Source of the DNA: Scytalidium lignicola
Taxonomy: Eukaryota > Ascomycota > Leotiomycetes
Reading direction: 5' to 3'
Assembly: GCA_002812745.2 (NCBI GenBank)
Contig: NCSJ02000023.1
Span: 124,001-188,000, forward strand
DNA length: 64,000 nucleotides
The position numbers and the translations under genes were made by a program. Shown one piece after another: positions 34,225 to 45,566 of this stretch; the stretch's first letter is position 1, and the number at the start of each line of letters is the position of its first letter. The notes under the pieces were generated by a model. The model was not told the DNA's origin, did not search any database, and worked only from the letters and a program-made list of their open reading frames with translations.

Positions 34225-35267
34225 CTAGTATTCTGCTCCCGACTCCACTATCTTCAGCGCGACCTTGGTATACTCATCAATATCCTCTTTCGGCAGGCCC
34301 AAAATATCATTATGCAGTCCCTTAGTTGCTCCAAAATTAGCACTCGATTCCGGGAAGAAAGCCCTTCCATAAAGCAACTTCGCAAAGCCGACTCTGTCAC
34401 CAGCTTTGAACTGTTCTACTCCCTGTTGATAATATTCCTTGACTGGGACTTTCGTGATTTTCCAGTCTTTCGATTCGGCACCTGTAACACGGAGCACGGA
34501 GTCAAACATATCATTCTGGCTGACAGTGAAAGATGCAATATATGCTGGCTTATTCTTGAAATCCGTTAGGCATGGGGATTTATCGCTCTCTCCATCTGAA
34601 GAAATTTTGAGAGACAAAAGACTGGCCACAGCACGACCACAATGTGGGAAAGTGCTAGTATTGATTTTGGTATTGCCATCGTCGAAGAGTGTCAGGCTCT
34701 TGTTTTTGAAATCAAATCCGTAACGATATGGTCCGCCGGCCAAAGAGAACTCGTACCAGAAGCCGCAGGCGATAGCAATCCAAGAGCTCTTGCCCAGCTC
34801 TTCGATCTGATTACGGTATTTGGTTTTTCCTTCGCCTAGCATATTGTCTTTGTTCATCTCAGCATTAACAGGGTCACCACCAAACTCATTTGGAAGGATC
34901 CATGGGACGTTTGCAGTGGCAGCAGCCTCGATGAGTTTAGTTTGAGTATCTGGTGGTGCAAATACGCTCATGGTAATGACCAGAGCGTCTTGGCCTTGAA
35001 GCGCATCCACGAGCGACTTTTGGTCATTGTAATTGACTTTCTTAGCGATCACACCCTCCGGAAGTGTGCTGGTGCTGTCCTCACGGGTGATCGCAGTCAC
35101 CTTATGTTTCCCGGTCTTGAGCAGTGCCTCAGTAATATATTGGCCAACATGCCCAGCAACCTGATTCAAAGTTAGGGGATGAGCATAACTGAAAGGCCTG
35201 GGTGAATGTTTTGTATTTAATCACGTACCCCAACTATTGCAACGTTCTCAATGTAGTTCTTAGACAT
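34225..35267 (-). CDS. NmrA-like / isoflavone-reductase-like NAD(P)-binding protein
   Basis: Atypical short-chain fold protein of the NmrA family, either an NADP sensor or a reductase. Exons 35267-35229 and 35160-34225 join in phase to 324 residues. The intron falls inside the dinucleotide-binding loop: AIVG joined to VAGHVGQYITEALLK (G-x-x-G-x-x-G type). Further family signs: VTAITR at strand 2, ALQGQDALVITMSVF, a VPWILPNEFGGDP block in the place of the usual RF-P-SEFG, and YRNQIEELGKSSWIAIACGFWYEF. No classical Tyr-x3-Lys is obvious, as is common in this family. Cytosolic. No linked pathway gene nearby except the unrecognised paralogue pair upstream on the other strand. Confidence 0.9.
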
Positions 35268-36998
35268 TATTGGTCCGGAGTTGTATTGTAGCAGTCTCAA
35301 AGGGAAAGATGCTCGTCTTTGTTCTTCTATGTTTTAGCAGTCCAAGGGAATTTAGACGACTCCATTCCTAGTCTTATATATGTAGAACACGAGCTGGGGA
35401 TTAAGAAAGTTTGCCCGTGTCGGTTTTTCAAGTTGAATGTGTCCGAAGGTATAGTAATGATTGTGCTGCACTCTCTCGTCATAGGCTGGTGAGTACCACC
35501 CTAAATTTCCGACGCTAACCCTCAGTCGTATATACAGAGGTATTATTGAACATAAACCAACCGCAGGAAAATCTGCCGAATAGGAAGACAAGATATATTA
35601 TTCCGGATGCTTCAGGACGTTCAACAGAGCCTTTTAAACAAATGGACATGGGACAATTAGATGTCCGAAATTCCGCATACTACAAATCTGATGCAATTAA
35701 TGATTTGGGCTGGTGGGGGTTTTCGGACTTAACACAATGGAAGTCACAATAGAGGGATTCAGTGACAATACACTCAAATGCAAGTTTCAGGTGCAAATGG
35801 CTGCCGAGTCCGGGGAGTCCAGATCGCTGTTTTACGCGGTCAATGTCCCTCGCTTAGCGCGGATGCCAAGCGAATCCACCCCATCAAAAATCTGGGGGTC
35901 CCAGATTACATAGGAACAAAATCTGCCAGTTTTATAACAAAAGTTTATCCTGATTCTCAATGCACCAAAATAAGGCTATGAAAATCAGCGAAAAAACAAA
36001 AACAAAAACAATACTTCAAGACTATTGATACAAAAGAACTCAATACACAGGGTAAAGATTTATTGTTCAACTTGTTGCTTTTTGATTTAGATAAAAAGGA
36101 CTAAAAACCGGAAAAAGTTGAGCATAAATTAAAAGAACAACGTCGAGTAGCTGATCTTTTATGTCATAAGCTTCCAGAATAAAACGGTGGTTTCAAGCAA
36201 CATATCCACACGGTCAAGGCCTCAATAGCCTTGTGCTGTATACAGGAAGAACCAGTGCCACACAAACAGGTGCATAACCGTACATGGGGAATCCTAGCTC
36301 AGGATCCAGCAACAGAGCCAGAGCAAGCGCCCGAACCTGAGCCTAAACTGGTACTGCATGAAAGCATACTAAGTTAATATCCAAAACCACGAGCACTGAA
36401 AGATACGTATTCCAATGTCAAGTTCGTTTGTCTCAGTATTTAGTACTCTATGATATCAGTTAAACTGTGTCCTAGGATTACAGGTAGGCCAATCTTGGAC
36501 GAGTTCTGTGCATGGTCAGCTGGACACAGCCGAGGATACTGCAGCTAATTATTCTTATTACTTGCAAAAAAAGCCAACAAAGTTGTAGCACAGCAAGCGG
36601 GGTAGCAAACAAGGACTTGCGCCGTCTACAGGAACGTCGTCCCGCCTGATCACCTGCTGCAAGACAATCGTTCTACGCCAGCTACCTTTCGCATCTTCTG
36701 CTCATTCTCTTTGTCCTCCTAGAACAGGATCAGATTCTTTGAACATATCAGAACGTCACGTAGCTATTCAAAAGTGTGCCTCGTGAGCTAACGACTATGC
36801 TCTCGGCGCACTGTTCATTGTTCGAAACACGATCTAAAGTGACATGGGCTGATATTTGTTGGAATCAAGCCGACAGAAAATTAGCGAACATTAAGCCTGC
36901 ATATGATGATTAGGAGGTCAGGCGGTTTATCGAATTTTTGACTAGGTACATGTTCAAGTGGGTATTAAAGCGAGATTTTCTATATATATAAACCCAAT
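35268..36998. other. Intergenic with weak coding signal
   Basis: The first part is the NmrA-like gene promoter. An open frame at 35546-35752 (...DLGWWGFSDL) and an overlapping one at 35713-35913 could be parts of a decayed gene; resemblance to the beta-rich part of the paralogue pair (WDDLGF block) is too weak to call. An (aaaaac)n run lies at about 35992-36020. Nothing else is supported. Confidence 0.3.
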
Positions 36999-37412
36999 AT
37001 GATTGACAAGCAAAATTTAGAATCTTCACCTTACCTTCTCAAGACTACACCTTGTCCATACAGCCGAAAGGGTTTTGAAAAACCGCCAACTGGAAAATAC
37101 AATAGAATGGGGGAAACGTCTCTGGAACGGTTGGACAATATCATAACACTCAAAGCACGTAAGGGAGGTGACGAAAAATTCAGGAGAAGGAAGAATACCT
37201 TATTACAAGGGATTACGAGCTGGGGAAGTTCTGCAATGCAGATGTATCATTCACTATCCGCAACCGCAAAGACTGGTCGTATTGTTACTTACAATTCTGC
37301 TGATTTGGAGGGTTGGCCCCTATCTAAAGGGCTAATAGTAAGTTGTTCAGCAAGGTTATATATAGAATGTATGACTCACAGACGTAGCAACAATCATATC
37401 CACTACCGCTAA
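36999..37412 (+). CDS. Hypothetical protein of unknown nature
   Basis: A 137-codon open frame with balanced composition, following a TATATATATA stretch at about 36981-36990. Basic and rich in Lys/Arg/Ser, no signal peptide, no domain that I recognise. The sequence reads well up to about codon 112 (DLEGWPLSKGL), after which an intron or decay is possible. May be a gene fragment or chance ORF. Confidence 0.25.
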   Translation: MIDKQNLESSPYLLKTTPCPYSRKGFEKPPTGKYNRMGETSLERLDNIITLKARKGGDEKFRRRKNTLLQGITSWGSSAMQMYHSLSATAKTGRIVTYNSADLEGWPLSKGLIVSCSARLYIECMTHRRSNNHIHYR

Positions 37413-38816
37413 TGTTGTATCCACATGGTTTAAATATTAAAAAGAAGAAAGTTCAAAATCATCAGAGGGAAAATAGTGGAATGGATGCAAATAATTGAAC
37501 CATGGATTCAGATACGCGTACTAAATAACAGTCATATTTCTGTACACATTCCAATAAATTAGTCAACGGGTTCCTATGCTTTCTGTCAATCCCACTACGG
37601 TCTTTATTCCGTGTCCGAAATTCTGCGAGGCGTTTAGTCAGCTCCCAGAATTTGATCTGGGAGCCACTGCTCCTATTTCTATTTTTGGCAACAAGAGTAA
37701 TTTCCTTCGGTGGCGAACCTATCATCTAATGACCATCTCAAGACAATAGAATCCATTGCAGTAAGGAAGCAATCTTTATATCTTCAATTCCAACGTCACT
37801 TCATTATCTACCTAGCGTATTCCTGCATTTACTCATTAGTGATAAATGCATAAGTTCTGAAGTCCCACAAAGATGGGTCTCCACGGTAGCCCAGCAGGCC
37901 CACTAAATTTGGGTGCTGCTCCTCCCGCAGCTCGGCTGCGAAAGTTAGCGTTACTATCTTCGGTGCTGGCATGCAAGATGGTTCTTGCTATATATCTTTT
38001 GCTCTAAGTTATAGATTGATATTCATCTCCGTTGACAATTAACGATCTTCAGTGTTGAACACAGAATATGGCTTGCAAGATAAGAGAATTACCGTGGAAT
38101 GGTAATAATAAAATTGCAGAATTTATGACCAATATTAAGTATGCTGCTACAAGGAGGGTGATAGTCAAGATCGTGTTTCCACAAAGAGGATCTTATACCG
38201 AAGCGGCAATTTCAAGAACTCATTCAGGAAGGGGGATTTTGCCGTTGATATTATATATGCAATAGCGACCGACGACTACCTTTGAACCTTAAATTTTATA
38301 GAGTATATCGTTAAATATTTGAGAAAACTAATCAACGTTGGGCCACTTTGATAGAAAAATTCCTATAGGTTGATGAAGAAGGAAACATGTATGAAGAGTG
38401 CAGAAACTCAGCCGGTGCTTAGATTCTGGAATAGAGAAAATTCCTCCGAATTTCGCCTGATTTGGCCCAGTCTACCAATCTCATCTGAAGTCTTCTCTTA
38501 ATGTTCTTCGAGGGATTCTTGATAATTTTTTAATCCGGTATCTCGTCGTTTATATCGCGTATCAATGATCCCCATCGGCAAGTTAGGGAAAATGTTAGAA
38601 AAACTGCTGCTTGACTGTTCGACGTCTCTCCCGTTCCCGCTTTCTGCGCTTCTCCCATTCTCGATCTTGTGAAATATAAAAGTGCTTAAATAGGTCAGGC
38701 AGCACTTGTATGAGCAGGCGAAGGGAATAAAAACAGACGTAGTCGCTCGTTCGACTAGCTTATAGTCATTCGTTTCAAAGACCTATCATTATTATTTTAG
38801 GAAAAGCTTTACTGAG
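37413..38816. other. Intergenic, no gene seen
   Basis: Short ORFs only. The last 200 bases before 38817 would be the promoter of the RTA1-like gene. Confidence 0.3.
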
Positions 38817-39678
38817 ATGGGCGTCAAGACTTCTGAAGACGTGTTTGAATACTACCGCTACAGCCCTTCAATGGCAGCTGCTGTAGTCTTTATCCTTTTG
38901 TTCTCAGCAACCACCATCCTACGTACTCACCAGCTGGTACGCACTCGAACTTGGACTTTTCTCCCCGTCACTATTGGCGGCCTCAGTAAGTGGAATTGGA
39001 GTCCATACCCTTCCTTCTGCCTACCATCTGACGTTTGTCCTAGGTGAGGTTTTTGGGTACATTGCTCGTATCTTTTCAGCCAAACAATCGCCAAATTACA
39101 CGATTGGCTTATTCGTTACACAAAGTAGCACCACTCTCCTAGTGCCGGCTCTTTTTGTTGCGTCAATTTATATGTGTCTTGGTCGGATAATCAGGCTCAC
39201 GGATTGCGAACAACTATTCGATAATACCTCCTTCCCGGCTTACAATCTTCTTTGTTGCTGGTAATATTTTAGGCCTTTTTGTTAAAGGCGTAGGAGCAAT
39301 AGTAATGCCACTTGGCACTCTAAAAGGCTATCATATTGGCTCCGACATTGTCATTGCAGGTCTGGCACTATTGGTCGCATACTTTGGGTTATTCCTGACA
39401 GTCCTGATCGTCTTAAGCTACCGAATCTGGCGAAGCTCAAAACCTCAGTGTTTTCACTTTTCTTCAAAGTGGAAGGCTGATTTAAAGACATTATATTTTA
39501 GCAGCATGTTGATCTTTACACAATCAATCTGAGATTGATTGAATACCCACAAGGAAATGACGGGTGGTTGATAAAACGGGTGTGGACGTTATACGTATTT
39601 GATGCGACCGTGATGCTATGTGTGCTGGTGTCATTCAATATCTGGCATCCCGGTCATGAGGAAAGCACTTTTGAATAG
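38817..39678 (+). pseudogene. RTA1-like lipid-translocating exporter, two frameshifts
   Basis: Seven-helix membrane protein of the fungal RTA1/RTM1 family (lipid translocation, resistance to toxic compounds). Exon 1 38817-38985, intron with GTAAGT and TAG, exon 2 from 39044. Good family marks: YSPSMAAAVVFILLFSATTI, EVFGYIARIFS, SSTTLLVPALFVASIYMCLGRII, then in a shifted frame RLTIFFVAGNILGLFVKGVGA, GYHIGSDIVIAGLAL, and in a third frame LRLIEYPQGNDGWLIKRVW, FDATVMLCVLVSFNIWHPG. The shifts fall near 39238 and 39525. Neither can be bridged by a normal-size intron. So the gene is a recent pseudogene, or the assembly has two indels. Otherwise the length and order of helices are complete. Confidence 0.8.
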
Positions 39679-40289
39679 AAGAAAGTATTCAGAGACCATG
39701 AGCTTGAGGATCGTCGTGGTAAAGATGGAGAAGCCCGATTCTGAGGAAGTATGCTTTAGTATGGAAGTTTTATATTTTATATCTTGCCATTAATGCAGTG
39801 AGCATCTTATTTATTTCTTTTCTTTGTTGAGACTAAAGAAAGAAGTTTGAAAGAGATCGACGAGATCTTTGCAGACACTCGTCCAGTAAAGAGGTTGTTA
39901 CAGAGACAGGAGGTGCTTATTGTCAAGAATATGTGAAATGTGAAATAGCAAACCAGATGGCGAAATCTAGCTCTTCTTTCCGGAAAATAGACTGAAGAAG
40001 ACTGAAGGACGCGGTAAACATTGACTGAGAAATGACTTCCTTAAGTGTACTATTCCGAAAGTAAAGTAAAAAAGTCTAATTGGCCACTGACTTGTTATTG
40101 TTAGAGACTCTCAGTATTGTAATGTTGGATTGTTAGTTATGCTGAGGTTGTACTTATAGGATTGTTGCGCTTCAAGTTCAGCTTCAGATGAGCTTTATTT
40201 ACGTTAAGGTTAATTATTTGCTCGAAATTCCGCAATACGAAGACATGTTTTTCTTTACCCTTATAACATAAATCTTTTTGCTCAAGTTA
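39679..40289. other. Intergenic, no gene seen
   Basis: Convergent 3' region between the RTA1-like pseudogene and the HET-ankyrin gene. No coding signal. Confidence 0.35.
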
Positions 40290-43200
40290 CTATTGGTAAT
40301 ATTGCAATGGCCTCCGACCGCTGTGGTCTGTTGACTCCGTATTGGCACCACTATCCAAGAGAAGTTTAACCACCGCATTCCAACCTTTCTCTGCCGCTAG
40401 AGATAGCGGCGTCCGACCAAAGCTGTCTTTAGACTCCATATCCGCCCCACTTTTTAAGAGCAGTTCAACTACATGGGAGAATCCTTCCCATGCTGCTAGA
40501 GATAACGGCGTTCGACCATCGTTGTCGTTGGACTCCTTGTCTGCCCCGGCATCTAGCAACATTTTTACTACTGGGACAGAATCATAATTATTTTTCATAG
40601 CTGCTAATGATAGCGCTGTCCGGCCGTAATTGTCTTCAGACTCCCTATTTGAGCCATGGTTCAAGAGCAATTCTACCAAGGCGGGCGGTCCATCCCATAC
40701 TGCGAGAGATAACGGTGTTCGACCATCGTTGTCTTTGGACTCCTTATCCGCCCCAGCATCTAGCAACATTTTTACTACTTGGCCAGAAAAATAACCACCC
40801 TGCATAGCTGCTAATGATAACGCTGTCCGGCCATAATTGTCTGTAGAATCTTTATTCACCCCATTGTTTAAGAACAGTTCAACCACAGAGGATGATGTCT
40901 TCCATCGTCCCTCTATAAACACTTCATGATAGTTCACTGCCGCTACAGATAATGGGGTTCGACCTTTATTATCTTTGGACTCCTTATTTGCCCCATTGTT
41001 TAAGAGTAGCTCAATCATAGAATTGTTTCTAGTTTGTGTCGCTAGAGATAATGGAGTTTGACCATAGTTATCTTTGGATTCCGTATTCGCCCCTCTCTTT
41101 AGCAACAACTCAACCTTTAATTGATCACCAGACATTACTGCCTCGGATAACGATGTTCGACCTTCATGATCTCTAGACTCCATAATAGCCCCGCTTTTCA
41201 GTAGTAGTTCAACTATAGAGTAAGAATTGTGTGTCCGAATTGCTATAGGTAGCGGTGTTCGACCGTTATCGTCTTTAGCTTCCTTATTTACCCCGTTGTC
41301 TAGGAGTAGTTTAGTCACAGAATATTGTCCACACTGTGCTGCAAGGGATAATGGTGTTTGACCACTGCTGTCCTTAGATTCCCTATTTGCCCCTCTATTC
41401 AACAGTAATTCGACTTCTACCAGATTACCATGCATCGCTGCTATAGATAATGGTGTTCGACCATTATTATCTTTGGACTCCTTATCTGCACCATTATTCA
41501 ATAGTAGATTGACCACTGGACAGCACTGGTTTTCTGCAGCCAGAGACAGTGGTGATTGGCCCTTGGTATCTTTAGCATCCACATCAGCGCCCATTTCAAG
41601 TAACAACTTGACGGTTGAGTAAAGACCGTATACTGATGCTAAGAATAGTAGTGTTCTATTATACACCACATCTTTAATTCCACGATTAGCTGCTTGCTTA
41701 ACGAGAATCACTACAGCGGCTTGTTCATTGCTCACTAAAATTGACAGTAGCTGGCTATTGTAATCTGGGATCCAGAAATGAGCCTTATTCTCCAGAAGTA
41801 TACCCACCACCTCTTGATGCCCATTACTGGCTGAGACCAAGAGTGGAGTACAACCAGAGGGGTCTCTGCTGTTGGGATCAGCCCCTTTCTCCAAAAGGAT
41901 CCTCACTATCTCTTGGTGCCCATTACTCGCTGAGATGAATAGTGGGGTGCAACCAGATGAGTCTTTGCTGTTGGGATCAGCCCCTTTCTCCAAAAGTATC
42001 CTCACTATTTCTTGATGCCCATTATGCACTGAGATCCACAGTGGAGTGCTGCCACGAGAGTTTTTTGTCTCGAGATTAGCTCCTTTTTCAAGAAGAAGTT
42101 TTACCATTCCTATATAGCCTTTGCTAGCCGAGATCCAGAGTGGGGTCATTCTGTTTGTTGAATTGATATCAATATAGAGGTCTTTGTGAGCCATAAATAG
42201 ATCCATCACGTTGCAGTTGCCACTTTCGGCAACTATAACAAGCGGAGGTTCTCCTTCTGAACCTGGGTGGTTCACGTCAATATTATTATGCTTCAGGAGT
42301 TGTCTGATTACATTTTTATGCCCCCTTCTTGTTGCTATAACGAGGGGCGTATCTAAGTTCTCCTTATCTTGTATATTTACGTTGACATCATCACGAGTCA
42401 AAAGTCTTTGAAGAACGATATCGTGACATCCTCGCTCAGCCAACGCAAGCAATGGCGTATATTCTCTGGTGCCATCTCTGTTTACTTCAAACTGTTTTTG
42501 TGCAAGAAGTAATATTGATAATTGATCGTATGACTCGTTCAATGTCCATATAAAAACCTTATGAGCTAAGTGATATGACTTCTGGACATTTTCGAGAAGA
42601 TAATCCAGAGACCAGTCTGGAAATTTATACATGTTATTGTCGAATATTTGACCAAATAATAAAAACGACATAGTGCTATTAATCACTTCCTGCTGAGTTC
42701 GTCCGTAATCCGCAAGAAAAAGGCCAGTATTATAAGTGTCTGATGATATTCCAAGTAAGGCATATATTCGGTCGCGTGCATCGGTTGCTTTAGAAGTCGC
42801 AAATTTCCCTAGTAGCATATAGAGATTGGGTCTCTCACTTGCCCAGGAGCCCTTTCTAGTATATCCAGGCATAATATCAAGGACAGCTTGAACGCTCTTA
42901 TTAGGTTTCAATTCCATTAGTGATGGCATCAGAGCAAATGTCTGGGTTGAAACAGACTTCCATCCACATACCACAACTGCTCTTTTTGCGCTAGCAACCT
43001 CTTGAAGAATCCAGATTCTTTCAAACCACGGCCGTTTAAAGATCCTGNAAGAGCTTCGAAACTCTTTTTATAGATAGCGGTANTTGTTTCCACCCAGTTG
43101 ATCNAACCAGAATTTGCCAATTAACCACCCATGATTCACGAGAATTTCTTTTCGAAATTGCTCGTATATGAAGTTGAGTCATTAGATCCATCAAACGATC

Positions 43201-43605
43201 AATACTGTTACTGCCCAAACCCAGCCAAATAACTACTTGGTCGGCATACTCATAAATAAGCCTCATTTGCCCAACTTGGTGGCCCCGTTCTCTATCATTT
43301 CCCTGGTCAATACAAATTGCATCAGCCCACAAAATCCGGTCTCGACCGTTATATCTTAGATAGCACAAGGCTGTATGTAAATTCGAGGTTATTTGCGCCA
43401 ACTGGCCATTGAGGATGATTTCGTTCACTCGTTCAGTGCTTCCCCAGGTATATGATAAAGCATCATAAGGGACACATTCTATATCATGAAGAAAGGTCTC
43501 AAAAAGCTCACACTCGATCTTATCTGTGTAATTACCTTTGAAGAGACGAAGAAGGCGAATTGCATCCTTATCGAGATCGATAGGTTGATATTTGTAAGTT
43601 GCCAT
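40290..43605 (-). CDS. HET-domain protein with about 21 ankyrin repeats
   Basis: Heterokaryon-incompatibility type protein, expected to act in non-self recognition and cell death. Starting at the ATG at 43605, the HET domain shows YDALSYTWG (residues 47-55), [11 protein letters not shown] (91-101), [10 protein letters not shown] and [13 protein letters not shown]. Three Ns (43048, 43083, 43104) within 60 bp separate the first 170 residues from the rest, and the frame changes there, so assembly indels or true frameshifts lie in the HET domain. From 42974 down, one open frame of 894 codons carries the domain end ([13 protein letters not shown]) and then about 21 ankyrin repeats plus a partial one to the stop at 40290. 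Repeats with R-T-P-L-S-L-A-A and L-L-L-x-x-G-A cores are very alike. No NACHT or NB-ARC domain lies between the HET and ANK parts. Confidence 0.9.
40300..42490 (-). repeat. Ankyrin repeat array, about 99-bp units
   Basis: About 21 tandem units inside the HET-ankyrin gene, most of 33 codons. Three neighbouring units (about 41790-42060) share near-identical blocks such as [19 protein letters not shown]. Further toward the C-terminus a two-unit block ([12 protein letters not shown]...[12 protein letters not shown]...[11 protein letters not shown]) occurs twice, at about 40480-40640 and 40690-40860, with close nucleotide identity. This points to recent duplication or gene conversion within the array. 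Confidence 0.85.
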
Positions 43606-44846
43606 ATTTATTCTACCCGGGACAGGAATAGGATGAAGAATGCTTAAATGGTAGTCCAATCGTAGTAATATCTCGAGTTGATATATTCTAGAATGATCAA
43701 TAGGAGGATGCTCTAGTGAGCTGGACGAATAGCGAGATTATGAAGGGCAATATGCAAAGGTTGGATGGCGGCTTCAAATTGGCAGGGGGTGGCGGAGCAA
43801 GGCTGAATGGAGGCTCAAGCTGGGAATCCTGGTGATGGAATGTGAGTGGTTGGTAAGCGAAGTTTTAAAACGTCGCCTTTTACGACTCCGAAGCTGTCCA
43901 ACTTAGGGGTTTCATCGATCGCATTGATTAAGCATTTCTTTATTCAAAAAGATACGTTCGTTCTTAAACGCCCTAAAAATTTCTTGAACTGATAACCTTC
44001 CTCAGAATTGCCGTCTGTTCAAATATGAGAAATAACATACCTCCTTAAATGAGCTAAAATACACCACCTTCTCCTGGAATGTTCAGCCTATAGTATCCGA
44101 TACTACCAATTAACCTTGATCTTTGACGCCTATGTTCATCCCTGATAGTAGGATACCTATTTTGGTGGGGGGTTGCTTATCCCAGATATCACGTAAGTGG
44201 CTCGTTGACCGTGAAATACTGGTATCAATAGGGCGAGACGCATTACTTGACTAAACAGGCGGTGCTAAACCAGAACAGGCAACGCACCTGCAACGATAAT
44301 ACACGGATAAAATATTCCATCCTACTAGAAAGCTTATTGGTTTCCAAGCAATTGTTGCATAGATAGAAGCTAAGTATGAAGTCTGACCCTTGAATATGAT
44401 GGAAGTTTCGAAATTATTATTCTATCTTCGTTTTGAAGAACTAAGTTACGTCAACTTAAGTGATCGGATGTTATTCAGAAGAGGCAAGGCGGAAGAGAAG
44501 CGCGAGATAAAAACATGCAGGGCTACAGGCGTTATATGTGCATCTCGAGCTTCACAAGACGTTGAGGAATAGAGGTAGATGATAGTTTTGTAGAATATTT
44601 CTATTTCCAATTTTCATCGTAAATAAATAGCGTTACTACCCGTGGGTGAACATGATGATATACAATAATTGCATGTTGAAAATGCGATAATGCAGAATAC
44701 TACATATGCGCATCTGGTATTTGCCAGCTATGGCTCTGATGATATACACAAATTTTCCCTTTTACTCCAATCCAAATGCATATGACAATATATGAGAAAT
44801 GATTTAAAAAACGACATAACCGAATGAAGTTCCAATCCCTATTGCT
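43606..44846. other. Intergenic, no gene seen
   Basis: Upstream region of the HET-ankyrin gene and downstream region of the Ala/Ser-rich gene. Short ORFs only. Confidence 0.35.
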
Positions 44847-45566
44847 CTAGAGCAGGTACACGGCAGCACCAATGGCGATGGCACCGAACATAGGAGCCTG
44901 GGTCTTCATCGCGGCATTAGGGGTTGACGATGTTGTCGAAGTCACAGCTGCAGTGTTGGCAGCTCCATTAGCAGAGGTAGCAGCTCTGTTTGCGCTGCTA
45001 TCCGCACTGGCGACCACGCTGGTTGCACTAGCAATCTCGCTGCTAATTCTGCTAGCTCTGCTCAGTGCACTGCTCTTTGCTGAACCCTCAGCGGTAGCAG
45101 CCACACTTGTCAAGCTCCGGATGGCGCTGTTTGCATCGCTGACGGCTGACGAGAGCTCGTGGTGGGCAGCGCTCCTGGCCGTCGACAAGGCACCTGCTGC
45201 GTCCGAGAGAGCAGTGCTAATGGCTCCTCCTGCTATGGAGGTTGCTTCTGTGAAGGCGCTGCCGCCACGAGATCTAGCCGTGCTGAGAGCGCCGCCAACA
45301 GCAGAGGTAGCTACGCTAATGCCGCTGTGTGCGTCGGAAAGGGCAGTCGAGATGGCTCCGCCAGCAACAGATGTGGCTATACTAAGGCCGCTGTGTGCAT
45401 CAGAGAGGGCCGTCGAGATGGCACCACCAGCTATTGATGTCGCCTCGTTCACGGCACTTCCTACGTCGGATGTGATAGCATTAACGACGCTTCCCAGGTT
45501 GACCTGGGCCGAGGAGGCAGATGTGTAGGTCAGGATGGCAAGGACGGTGACGCTGGAGAAACGCAT
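44847..45566 (-). CDS. Ala/Ser-rich secreted protein, probably GPI-anchored, with internal repeats
   Basis: Cell-wall or surface protein, 239 residues, one exon. N-terminal signal peptide (MRFSSVTVLAILTYTSASSA), then a low-complexity body made of about five copies of a 20-residue Ala/Ser/Gly repeat built on ATSIAGGAISTALSDAHSG, then a Ser/Ala-rich stalk with Thr-rich end (STTSSTPNAAM). It closes with a hydrophobic C-terminal tail (MFGAIAIGAAVYLL) typical of a GPI-attachment signal. No catalytic domain. Two repeats are nearly identical (GGAISTALSDAHSG), so length variation between strains is likely. A long open frame on the opposite strand is a by-product of biased codon use. Confidence 0.8.
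   Translation of the reverse strand: MRFSSVTVLAILTYTSASSAQVNLGSVVNAITSDVGSAVNEATSIAGGAISTALSDAHSGLSIATSVAGGAISTALSDAHSGISVATSAVGGALSTARSRGGSAFTEATSIAGGAISTALSDAAGALSTARSAAHHELSSAVSDANSAIRSLTSVAATAEGSAKSSALSRASRISSEIASATSVVASADSSANRAATSANGAANTAAVTSTTSSTPNAAMKTQAPMFGAIAIGAAVYLL

Noticed and set aside
44872..45528. 218-codon open frame on the plus strand over the Ala/Ser-rich gene
   Set aside because: It mirrors the GC-biased repeat codons of the minus-strand gene, which has a signal peptide and a GPI-like tail; the plus frame has neither.
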